Assembly: GCA_026192395.1 (NCBI GenBank)
Contig: WACF01000001.1
Coordinates: forward strand, 2,230,309-2,294,308
Length of the DNA: 64,000 nucleotides
Direction: 5' to 3'
From: Proteobacteria bacterium 005FR1
Lineage (GTDB): Bacteria; Pseudomonadota; Gammaproteobacteria; Pseudomonadales; Cellvibrionaceae
The notes beneath the pieces were generated by a model. That model was not told where the DNA came from. It saw only the letters and a program-made list of their open reading frames with translations, and made no database searches. Positions 57,710 to 64,000 of the stretch are shown here, one piece after another (within the stretch, counting starts at the first letter, position 1; each line of letters begins with the position of its first letter). A program made the position numbers and the translations under genes.

Positions 57710-58786
57710 GTGCAGATAGCTGTTTTTGTCGAGAACAACATCCAGGAAATCATCGGCCGCTGGGAATCTCATGTACTCGACCGACTGGGCCGGACTCGCA
57801 ATGAGCCCGAGCTCATCGACTACATGCCCATTCTACTCAGAGATCTGGTGGGCGCGCTGCGAAGTCCCCTTGGTGAATGGCAGGAACTGGAAGGCGCGGA
57901 AAGCCACGCTCGCCACCGTGTCGAGGCCGGCGTGGACATTGCGGAGATGTCGCTGGAAATGTCGATCCTCGAAGAGACGATCATCGAACTCGCGCAGGAG
58001 CAGCAAGCCGCTCTATCAGATGCCGAATTGCGGCAGCTGGTGCGACTCATGGGCCAGGCAAAAGCCCTCGCCGTGCGCTGCTACACCCGACTGCAGGAAA
58101 AGAACCGCGGTGACGAACTCGCTCGTCATCTCGGCTTCGTTGTTCATCAGATACGCAATCCGCTCAGCAGCGCCGCACTGATCACCGAAATTCTGGCGAT
58201 GGTGCCGGAGGGGCAACGCGAGTCGCACATTGTGCGGCTGCGTCGCGCAATCAATCGGCTTTCCAAGCTGTTGGACGACTTCGTCGTCGATGTGCGACTG
58301 CACAGCGGTCAGGCACTGAGTCTGCAATCCACCTCAGCAGAAGTGCTGGTGGACAAGGCCTGCGAAGACGTCTCGCCCTACGCATCGGAAAGGGAAGTCT
58401 CCATCGTCAAGGACATGGAGCCTCTCGACTGGGAAGTGGATCCCGAGCTGATGACTTCCGCCCTCACCAATCTCCTGTCGATCGCCATTAAATTCAGTTG
58501 CCGTGGCGATGAGATTCGGGTCGAGGCTCGATCCAGTGACAACCATGTCCGGCTGGAGATCGAGGATCAGTGCGGCCGGCTGCCGGAGGATCTGCAAGAG
58601 AGACTGTTCCAGCCGGTGCAGAAACGCGAGCATCGAACCGGTTTCGGGCTCGGTCTGTCGCTGGTCAAGCAGGTGGTGGAAGCGCATCAGGGGACGATTG
58701 ACATGATTGATGGTGAGTCTGAGGGCTTTGCGTTTGTTCTGGATTTGCCTTGTCGGCAAGGGGGGGAGCAGAGGGTTGCCCCTTGA
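57710..58786 (+). CDS. Cytoplasmic sensor histidine kinase with unusual N-box
   Basis: A 358-residue soluble kinase. The N-terminal 130 residues are helical (DYMPILLRDLVGALRSPLGEWQ, then HRVEAGVDIAEMSLEMSILEETIIEL), like RsbR/globin-type sensor domains. The H-box is VVHQIRNP with His146. In the ATPase part the N-box reads NLLSIAIKFS: the essential Asn is Ile258. The G1 region is DQCGRLPEDLQERLF, and G2 (GFGLGLSLVKQVV) is intact. The Ile suggests weak or absent ATP hydrolysis, or an error. It starts with GTG; no response regulator gene is adjacent. The signal is unknown. Confidence 0.85.
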   Translation: MQIAVFVENNIQEIIGRWESHVLDRLGRTRNEPELIDYMPILLRDLVGALRSPLGEWQELEGAESHARHRVEAGVDIAEMSLEMSILEETIIELAQEQQAALSDAELRQLVRLMGQAKALAVRCYTRLQEKNRGDELARHLGFVVHQIRNPLSSAALITEILAMVPEGQRESHIVRLRRAINRLSKLLDDFVVDVRLHSGQALSLQSTSAEVLVDKACEDVSPYASEREVSIVKDMEPLDWEVDPELMTSALTNLLSIAIKFSCRGDEIRVEARSSDNHVRLEIEDQCGRLPEDLQERLFQPVQKREHRTGFGLGLSLVKQVVEAHQGTIDMIDGESEGFAFVLDLPCRQGGEQRVAP

Positions 58787-58844
58787 CGTCTCAACCCTCC
58801 GCGACTCGGTCGATCGCAAAAAAGCGACGAGACCCTCTACGTCA

Positions 58845-58862
58845 TTCCGGCGCAGGCCGGAA
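58845..58862. repeat. Short palindromic repeat, copy 2
   Basis: TTCCGGC and GCCGGAA pair around a four-base loop. It matches the copy at 56361-56380 and lies just after the histidine kinase gene. Confidence 0.55.
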
Positions 58863-58889
58863 CCCACCAACGAAATCACCCGACTCGCC

Positions 58890-59264
58890 CGACGGAATGC
58901 TGCGCATTTAGTGAACCAGAACGCTTCAAAGAACCAGCCCCAAAAAGGGCTTTTTAATGGTGGGCCTTGCTGGAGTTAATCAAAACGCCTTTTGGGCGTT
59001 TTGACCCTTCGGGCTTCGCCCTGAAATGCAGGGCTCGTTGCTAAATGCTGCGCATTTAGTGAACCAGGGCGCTTCGAAGAACTGGGAGATCCTTTCGACT
59101 GGTGGCTGCTGGGGAGAGGGCTGCCTTGCTGGAGTTAATCAAAACGCCTTTTGGGCGTTTTGACCCCTTCGGGGCTTCGGCAGCGAAAAACGCTGCCTCG
59201 TTGCTAAATGCTGTTCGCATTTAGTGAACCAGGGCGCTTCAAAGAACCAGCCCAGCAAGGCAGC
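58890..59264. repeat. Tandem repeats carrying pieces of the tRNA-Ile2 3' end
   Basis: Units with a spacing of about 150-165 bases follow the tRNA (reading on the minus strand). GCATTTAGTGAACCAG occurs at 58904, 59052 and 59217; GCTTC-AAGAAC follows each. CCTTGCTGGAGTTAATC followed by a CAAAACGCC/GGCGTTTTG hairpin occurs at 58965 and 59124. The unit at 58951-58974 copies the 3' end of the tRNA with the CCA and the next bases; the one at 59124 has only the CCAGCAAGG part. It recalls the tyrT repeats of E. coli, each ending in a piece of the tRNA. Confidence 0.75.
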
Positions 59265-59269
59265 ATATG

Positions 59270-59316
59270 AAAAAGCCCGAAGGGGAGGTGAAAAACACCT
59301 CCCCTTCGGGCTTTTT
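59270..59316 (-). terminator. Strong terminator of the tRNA-Ile2 gene
   Basis: A perfect 21-base stem with a five-base loop. The arms begin AAAAAGCCCGAAGG and end CCTTCGGGCTTTTT. It starts two to three bases after the tRNA CCA end. Confidence 0.9.
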
Positions 59317-59318
59317 AA

Positions 59319-59395
59319 TGGTGGGCCTTGCTGGACTTGAACCAGCGACCAATCGATTATGAGTCGACTGCTCTAACCAACTGAGCTAAAGGCCC
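59319..59395 (-). tRNA. tRNA-Ile2 (anticodon CAU, lysidine type)
   Basis: A 77-base tRNA with a GGGCCTT/AAGGCCC acceptor stem, discriminator A and encoded CCA. The anticodon loop is CTCATAA, so the anticodon is CAU. The T arm GGTCGCTGGTTCAAGTCC and the D arm match E. coli tRNA-Ile2, which is modified by TilS to read AUA, rather than elongator or initiator tRNA-Met. Isotype is judged by this likeness. Confidence 0.9.
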
Positions 59396-59439
59396 GAAAT
59401 CTGAAGAGCCTGGCACTGGCCGGGCTTGAAGAGCCGGGC

Positions 59440-59468
59440 ATTATAAAGGGCCGTCTGGCTGTATACCA
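59440..59468 (-). promoter_or_regulatory. tRNA-Ile2 promoter
   Basis: A perfect TATAAT -10 box on the minus strand at 59440-59445, about 45 bases upstream of the tRNA. It is followed by GCCCGGC, the GC-rich discriminator typical of stringently controlled tRNA genes. The -35 region is weak. Confidence 0.6.
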
Positions 59469-59498
59469 CCCTCCCGGATCGGCGGTCGCGGCCTCTGA

Positions 59499-61961
59499 CT
59501 ACTCGCTCGGCGCTGGGCGGGTGAGCAGAGGTAGCAGATCCTCGGCGGGGATGGGTTTGGACATCAGAAAGCCCTGCATGGCATCGCAGCCGACGGCGCG
59601 GAGGAACTGGCGCTGGTCGTGGGTTTCCACGCCTTCGGCCACTACCGCGAGGTTAAGCTGCTGGGCGAGGGCGATGGTAGCTTTGACGATGGCGGTGTCG
59701 TCTTTGTCGTGAGGGAGGCCCCAGACAAAGGACCGGTCTATTTTCAGGCGGTCGAGAGGCAGCCGCTTGAGATGACTGAGGCTGGAATAGCCTGTGCCGA
59801 AGTCGTCCAGCGCCAGACTGATACCCAGTTCGTGCAAACAGCGCAGGGTATCAACAGCCCGATCCGGGCGAGCCATGATGCTGGACTCGGTAATCTCCAG
59901 CTCGAGCTGCTGGGGATCGCAGCCGGTCTCCTCCATGATCTGAACGATCGTGTGCACCACATCGGATTGCTCGAACTGCTTCATGGACAGATTCACCGAA
60001 ACACGCAAATCCCTGAAGCCATCCTGCCGCCACTGGCGAGCCATGGTGCAGGCGGTGGAGAGCACCCAGGCGCCGATGGGAACGATGAGTCCGACATCCT
60101 CGGCGATGGGGATGAACTTGTCCGGCGGAATCAAGCCCATCTCCGGGTGTTGCCAGCGCAGCAGTGCTTCGACCGCCGTCACCCGACCAGTACGAAGGCA
60201 AACCTGCGGTTGATAGTGCAGAAAAAGCTCGCCCCGCTGCAGTGCCTGATAGAGACCGTTTTCAAGTTCGAGGCGCTCGTGCGTGCGGGAATCGAGTTCG
60301 GGCCTGAAGTAACGGTAAGTATCCCTGCCCTCCTCCTTGGCAAGGTAGAGCGCATTGTCGGCGTAGCGAATCAATGCTTCTCCCGAGTCCGCGTCCTGAG
60401 GGAACAGGCTGATGCCAATGCTCGCTGTGACGTGCAGGAGGCGGCCGGCAATGTAGAAAGGTTCGGCAAAGGCCTCGCGCAGCTTTGCGACCACCAGCGC
60501 GCAATCGTCCGGTTTCGCCAGATCGCTGACCAGCACCAGAAATTCATCGCCACCCAGGCGTCCCACTGTGTCGTCCTCGCGGACCGCTTTCACCAGCCGG
60601 GCGGCAGCCTGCTGCAACAACAAATCACCGGCCGCATGACCCAGTGTGTCATTGATGTTTTTGAAGCGGTCCAGGTCCACGAACAGAACAGCCAGAGCGC
60701 GATCGTGTCGCCGCGTCGATGCGAGGCATTGCTCGAGCCGCTCCATCAGCAGCAGTCGATTGGGCAGATCGGTCAGCGTATCGTGATAAGCCAGGCGTTC
60801 GACCCTTTGCTCCTGCTCCTTGCGCACGCTGATGTCCCGGATCAGCGCGAGATCGTATTCCTGGCCTCCGTATTCGAAGTAGTTGCCGATAACTTCTACC
60901 GGAAAGGTCCTGCCGCTCCGCGTGCGATGTACCGATTCGAAACTCACGGACCGCTTTGCCTGGATCTCCCGCCAGTGCTCCCGCCAATGCTGTTCCCAGT
61001 TCCGGTCAGCGCCGAATATTGGGTCGATTTCCTTGACCGTAAAACCGAGCATTTCATGCCGGCTGTACTCAAGTCGGCGACAGGCTTCGTCGTTAACGAA
61101 AAGAAATCTCGCGTCCCTGTCGATCAGAAAAACGATCTCCTGCACGTGGTTCAAAGCAAAATTGAGTACGGCCACGCGCTCTTCGGATTGTCTGCGCTCG
61201 GTAATGTCGGCGATGAAGCCTTCCAGCGCGACCACTTCGCCGTCCTCACCGTAAACTCCACAGCCCTGCTCCCACACCCACTTCTCGCGACCGGCCCGGT
61301 CGATCATCCGGTATTCGCATTGAAAGCGCTCATGCTTCGCAAGCGCGCGCTGCGTCTGATCCCAGACTCTTTCGCGATCGTCAGGGTGGATGAGTTCCCC
61401 CACCGATACCTTCCTTGAGACGATCTCAATGGGCAAATGGCCCGTGACTCCTACAATGCCGGAACTGATGAATTCCATGGTCCAGTCGGGATCGTTCAGG
61501 CAGCGGTACGCCACACCGGGCAAATTGTCCATGAGGGTAGCGATGCTACGCTGGGTCTCCTCCAGCGCAGCTTCAGTGCGTTTGCTCTGGGTAATATCCT
61601 GGAAGTAGCCGTACCAGGCGATAGCTCCATCTGACAGCCTCTCAGGCGTACCGAAATACATGACCCAGATTTCGCCCTTTCGGGGGTGCTGCACGCGAGC
61701 CTCACAGCGCGCCGGTGTCATGGCCTTCGCAGATCGGGCGAGCTCAGCCACTGCTCTCGCCTGATCGCCCGGATGAACAGCTGCCCAGAGTCTCGAATAG
61801 TCCTCAGCCAGCTGCGCCGGAGACGAACCGAAGATTTCGACGATGTCCGCAGCAGCCTGCACCAGACGCAAGCTCCCATCCGGCGCCTGCCTGACCTCGT
61901 GCAAGCCCAGCGGAGCAATGGATGAAATCTTGCGCAGGAGGCTATTGATGTGAGCTTTCAT
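59499..61961 (-). CDS. GGDEF/EAL protein with three PAS domains
   Basis: An 820-residue predicted cyclic-di-GMP enzyme. Three PAS domains precede the catalytic part: they end at about 130 (YFQDITQSK), 260 (FIADITERR) and 385 (LIRDISVRK). The GGDEF motif is at 470-474 with an RxxD site (REDD) upstream, and the EAL motif is at 598-600, followed by DDFGTGYSSL and EGVE. Both active sites look intact. No membrane helix is seen, so it senses a cytoplasmic signal. It points away from the thioredoxin-like gene. Confidence 0.93.
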   Translation of the reverse strand: MKAHINSLLRKISSIAPLGLHEVRQAPDGSLRLVQAAADIVEIFGSSPAQLAEDYSRLWAAVHPGDQARAVAELARSAKAMTPARCEARVQHPRKGEIWVMYFGTPERLSDGAIAWYGYFQDITQSKRTEAALEETQRSIATLMDNLPGVAYRCLNDPDWTMEFISSGIVGVTGHLPIEIVSRKVSVGELIHPDDRERVWDQTQRALAKHERFQCEYRMIDRAGREKWVWEQGCGVYGEDGEVVALEGFIADITERRQSEERVAVLNFALNHVQEIVFLIDRDARFLFVNDEACRRLEYSRHEMLGFTVKEIDPIFGADRNWEQHWREHWREIQAKRSVSFESVHRTRSGRTFPVEVIGNYFEYGGQEYDLALIRDISVRKEQEQRVERLAYHDTLTDLPNRLLLMERLEQCLASTRRHDRALAVLFVDLDRFKNINDTLGHAAGDLLLQQAAARLVKAVREDDTVGRLGGDEFLVLVSDLAKPDDCALVVAKLREAFAEPFYIAGRLLHVTASIGISLFPQDADSGEALIRYADNALYLAKEEGRDTYRYFRPELDSRTHERLELENGLYQALQRGELFLHYQPQVCLRTGRVTAVEALLRWQHPEMGLIPPDKFIPIAEDVGLIVPIGAWVLSTACTMARQWRQDGFRDLRVSVNLSMKQFEQSDVVHTIVQIMEETGCDPQQLELEITESSIMARPDRAVDTLRCLHELGISLALDDFGTGYSSLSHLKRLPLDRLKIDRSFVWGLPHDKDDTAIVKATIALAQQLNLAVVAEGVETHDQRQFLRAVGCDAMQGFLMSKPIPAEDLLPLLTRPAPSE

Positions 61962-62171
61962 GAAAACTGGTCGACGGAAAAATGTCTCAACAGTTTAGAC
62001 GTCAGCGTGTGCGTGTCCAACCAGTCAAAACCGCATTCAACCCGGATCATGACCAGGCTCATGGCAGGAACACTGGAGTAAGCGTCTTTTCAAAGTTGCA
62101 AGATTTCTAAGGAAAAACCTGAGTGCCGATGCCACAGGTGCAACGGCAGCGTTTCTACACAGGAGAGCATC

Positions 62172-62504
62172 ATGCCTTTCGCCGAGCAATACACCCGGGA
62201 CGAACCCGATCGCAGCGATCTCGATGCAAGCCGGGGTGCAACCGTGGTCGAATTCGGAACAGACTGGTGTGGCTATTGCCGCGCCGCGCAGCCGCTGATC
62301 GCGGACGCCTTTGCGCGCGTGCCCGAGCCGCGGCACATCAAAGTGGAGGATGGGAAGGGGCGTCGTCTGGGTCGCAGCTTCCGAGTGAAGTTGTGGCCGA
62401 CGCTCATATTCCTGAAAGACGGCGAAGAAGTGGGCCGACTCGTTCGGCCGGATAGTGCCAATGAAATCGCAAACCTTCTGGCCATGACCACGGCTCCGGA
62501 TTAG
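62172..62504 (+). CDS. Thioredoxin-family protein
   Basis: A 110-residue thioredoxin-like protein without a signal peptide. The active site is DWCGYC (Cys33 and Cys36) and the cis-Pro is in KLWPTLIFLKDGEEV. The fold is complete although short at the C-terminus. The CGYC pair differs from the usual CGPC, which often means another redox potential or target. AGGAGA precedes the ATG. Confidence 0.9.
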   Translation: MPFAEQYTRDEPDRSDLDASRGATVVEFGTDWCGYCRAAQPLIADAFARVPEPRHIKVEDGKGRRLGRSFRVKLWPTLIFLKDGEEVGRLVRPDSANEIANLLAMTTAPD

Positions 62505-62656
62505 CCTAAAGCGTCCGTGATGACTTGTTCGATTCGTGGAGCACCGGGATGAGCCTGTAAAAACACTGCTCTTCACCCTGCAGCTTGGAGAGATGCTGTA
62601 CCTGGGGCTCTCGGCGTCATGTGCAAGCCGTCATCGTCCTGCCTTACTCTGGCCGG

Positions 62657-63110
62657 ATGACGACGATCACCCTGACCCATTCCCTGCCGATGACTTCTGA
62701 AGTACCTCATCCGAACGCCGATCGTGACGAGTTGCAGCGCCTGCTCGACGGCAAGCTCCTTTACACGGTACTCCAACCGATTGTAGATATAGCCAATGGT
62801 GTTGTTCTGGGTTACGAAGCACTTGCCCGCGGCCCGCAGGACAGTAGACTCGCCAAGCCCGACCAGCTGTTTGCGGCAGCAGCCTGCAACCGTCAACTTG
62901 CCGCTCTTGAATACGCTTGCCGTGAAGCTTGCAGTGGGCTGCGTCAGGCCCGACCCACGGGCCTGCCGCACTCACCATTAGGTCGCGCTGCTGCTCGCCG
63001 ATGCCAAGAAGCGGGCCAAGGAACTCGGAGGCAACCGCCTTTTCATCTCGCGCAGACGCGGTCCGGGACAGGCACTCGACAGTGAGCAGCCCGCCCGCAA
63101 CGCAGGTTGA
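62657..63110 (+). pseudogene. Decayed EAL/GGDEF gene remnant
   Basis: The first part encodes the start of an EAL domain: VLQPIVDIANGVVLGYEALARGP, then LAKPDQLFAAAACNRQLAALEYACREA. At about 62940 this stops resembling an EAL domain. From about 62981 another frame encodes the end of a GGDEF domain (LLLADAKKRAKELGGNRLFI) and runs to a stop at 63108-63110. So an internal deletion and a frameshift have joined the two ends. The GGDEF signature, catalytic sites and most of both domains are missing, so no activity is expected. Confidence 0.72.
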
Positions 63111-63112
63111 AC

Positions 63113-63889
63113 CTAGATCTTCGCGTAGGCGTGGCCGCCGTCCACTGCGATGGTGTCGCCAACCACGTAGTCCCCTGCCCGAGAGGCGAGGAAAATGGCA
63201 GTGCCCGCCATGTCTTCCGGCGTACCGATGCGGCCAAGCGGAGTGCTCGCGGCTGCTTCATCCTCATGATCCCGCGCGTGACGATTCATCTCTGAAGCGA
63301 AAGGCCCCGGTGCAATGCCACTGACGACGATGCGGTCTTTCACCAGGCGGGCCGCTACGCGGCGGGTCAGGAAGATCAGCGCGGATTTTGAAGCGTGATA
63401 AGAATAGGTTTCCCAGGGATTCAGGCGAATGCCGTCAATGGAGGCGATATTGATGACCTTCGCCGGCTGTGCGTCGGAAGCCGCCGCTTTCAGCAGGGGG
63501 TACATGGATTGGGTGAGAAAGAAAGGCGACTTCACATTCAGGTCCATCACCTTGTCCCAGCCGCTTTCCGGAAACTCCAGAAAGTCAGCACCCCACGCAG
63601 CGCCGGCGTTATTGACCAGAATGTCCAGTTTCTCCTCGCGCGCCTGCAATTCCGCCGTCAGCGCCTTGCAGCCGTCCACGGTGGAAATGTCCATGGGAAT
63701 GGAGATGCAGCGGCCATTGCCCTGTGACAGCTCCGCCGCGGTGGCGTCGCATTGGTCCGCCTTGCGCGACGAAATGTACACCTTCGCACCCTGGGCAATG
63801 AAGCCAGCGGCGATCATCTTGCCGATGCCGCGCGAACCGCCGGTTACCAGTGCAACCTTGTTTTCCAGTGAGAACAGCTGCTCGAACAT
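63113..63889 (-). CDS. Short-chain dehydrogenase/reductase
   Basis: A 258-residue classical SDR. The NAD(P)-binding motif TGGSRGIG is at residues 16-23, NNAG follows, and the catalytic set is SIDG with Ser, and YSYHASK with Tyr and Lys. The order and length suit a RhlG/FabG-like ketoreductase, including 3-oxoacyl reductases and those of beta-ketoacyl or PHA pathways. The C-terminal VVGDTIAVDGGHAYAKI is typical. The substrate is unknown. The stop lies three bases from the end of the decayed gene. Confidence 0.92.
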   Translation of the reverse strand: MFEQLFSLENKVALVTGGSRGIGKMIAAGFIAQGAKVYISSRKADQCDATAAELSQGNGRCISIPMDISTVDGCKALTAELQAREEKLDILVNNAGAAWGADFLEFPESGWDKVMDLNVKSPFFLTQSMYPLLKAAASDAQPAKVINIASIDGIRLNPWETYSYHASKSALIFLTRRVAARLVKDRIVVSGIAPGPFASEMNRHARDHEDEAAASTPLGRIGTPEDMAGTAIFLASRAGDYVVGDTIAVDGGHAYAKI

Positions 63890-64000
63890 TTATGGTCCTC
63901 TATCAGTTTGGTTTATGGAATTGGCCTTCGTTTTTTTCGGTCCGGGAGTATAACTCATGCCCGGGCCCTGCCATGTGCGCAAGTATTTCGTCCCGTCCCG

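Larger units (their letters stand above)
58787..59318. other. Gene-free trailer region of tRNA-Ile2, filled with repeats
   Basis: Between the kinase gene and the tRNA there are 532 bases without a gene. They hold a short palindrome near 58845, three copies of a GCATTTAGTGAACCAG unit, two copies of a terminator-like unit, and a strong terminator next to the tRNA. Several segments copy the tRNA 3' end. Confidence 0.7.

Noticed and set aside
59319-59395. tRNA-Met reading of the CAU anticodon
   Set aside because: The D, anticodon and T arms fit tRNA-Ile2 much better than elongator or initiator tRNA-Met.
58951-59395. An attachment site of an integrated element at the tRNA 3' end
   Set aside because: No integrase or phage gene is present in the window, and the repeats are tandem, which fits a tyrT-like array better. 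Kept only as an alternative explanation.

Overview
The window looks like chromosomal DNA of a free-living, probably marine or halophilic gammaproteobacterium. The base composition is fairly GC-rich. The leuS-lptE-holA order is typical of Gammaproteobacteria. The bacterium makes ectoine (ectABC-ask with a divergent ectR), carries a BCCT osmolyte transporter, and has a membrane pyrophosphatase together with a PPi-type phosphofructokinase. I cannot name the genus. I see no prophage, insertion sequence, CRISPR array or rRNA operon, so this is a core-like region with some accessory insertions.

Layout. 1-2.5 kb: leuS (3' end), lptE and holA. 2.6-8.7 kb: a GGDEF/EAL protein, a DUF815 ATPase and a hybrid histidine kinase. 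8.7-9.5 kb: a long gene-free stretch with several palindromes. 9.5-10.8 kb: a MarR regulator and a fumarylacetoacetate-hydrolase-family enzyme. 11-15.9 kb: metF and a methionine synthase split into two genes (homocysteine-binding half, then folate/cobalamin/reactivation half), separated by a nested palindromic repeat. 16-22.6 kb: osmoprotection block (BCCT transporter, ask, ectC, ectB, ectA, divergent ectR), with a perfect palindrome as candidate EctR operator. 22.7-37.2 kb: one long minus-strand gene set encoding DUF4175, VWA/GATase-like, a caspase-fold protein without the expected Cys, TPR plus zinc peptidase, DUF4159, MoxR ATPase, DUF58 and BatA-like proteins. This is the most interesting candidate system here: a MoxR/VWA machine of the cell envelope with two peptidase-like partners. 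37.7-42.2 kb: a two-subunit molybdenum hydroxylase with its own MocA and XdhC. 42.7-47.5 kb: RND exporter, ubiX and mpl. 47.7-50.9 kb: pfp, a GNAT, a membrane methyltransferase and a lipoprotein. 50.9-53.7 kb: msrA and hppA. 54.4-58.8 kb: rpoD, cysK and a histidine kinase. 58.9-59.4 kb: tRNA-Ile2(CAU), followed by tandem repeats that carry pieces of the tRNA 3' end. 59.5-63.9 kb: a second GGDEF/EAL protein, a thioredoxin-like protein, a decayed EAL/GGDEF gene and a short-chain dehydrogenase.

How the genes work together. metF makes the methyl-tetrahydrofolate that the two MetH polypeptides use. The ect block makes ectoine from aspartate while the BCCT carrier imports compatible solutes. pfp and hppA both handle pyrophosphate and lie 4 kb apart. 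mocA and xdhC supply and insert the cofactor of the adjacent dehydrogenase. The 14.5-kb envelope operon has ATGA overlaps and short spacers, which suggest coupled expression of one complex. All functional calls come from reading the protein sequences; no database search was run.
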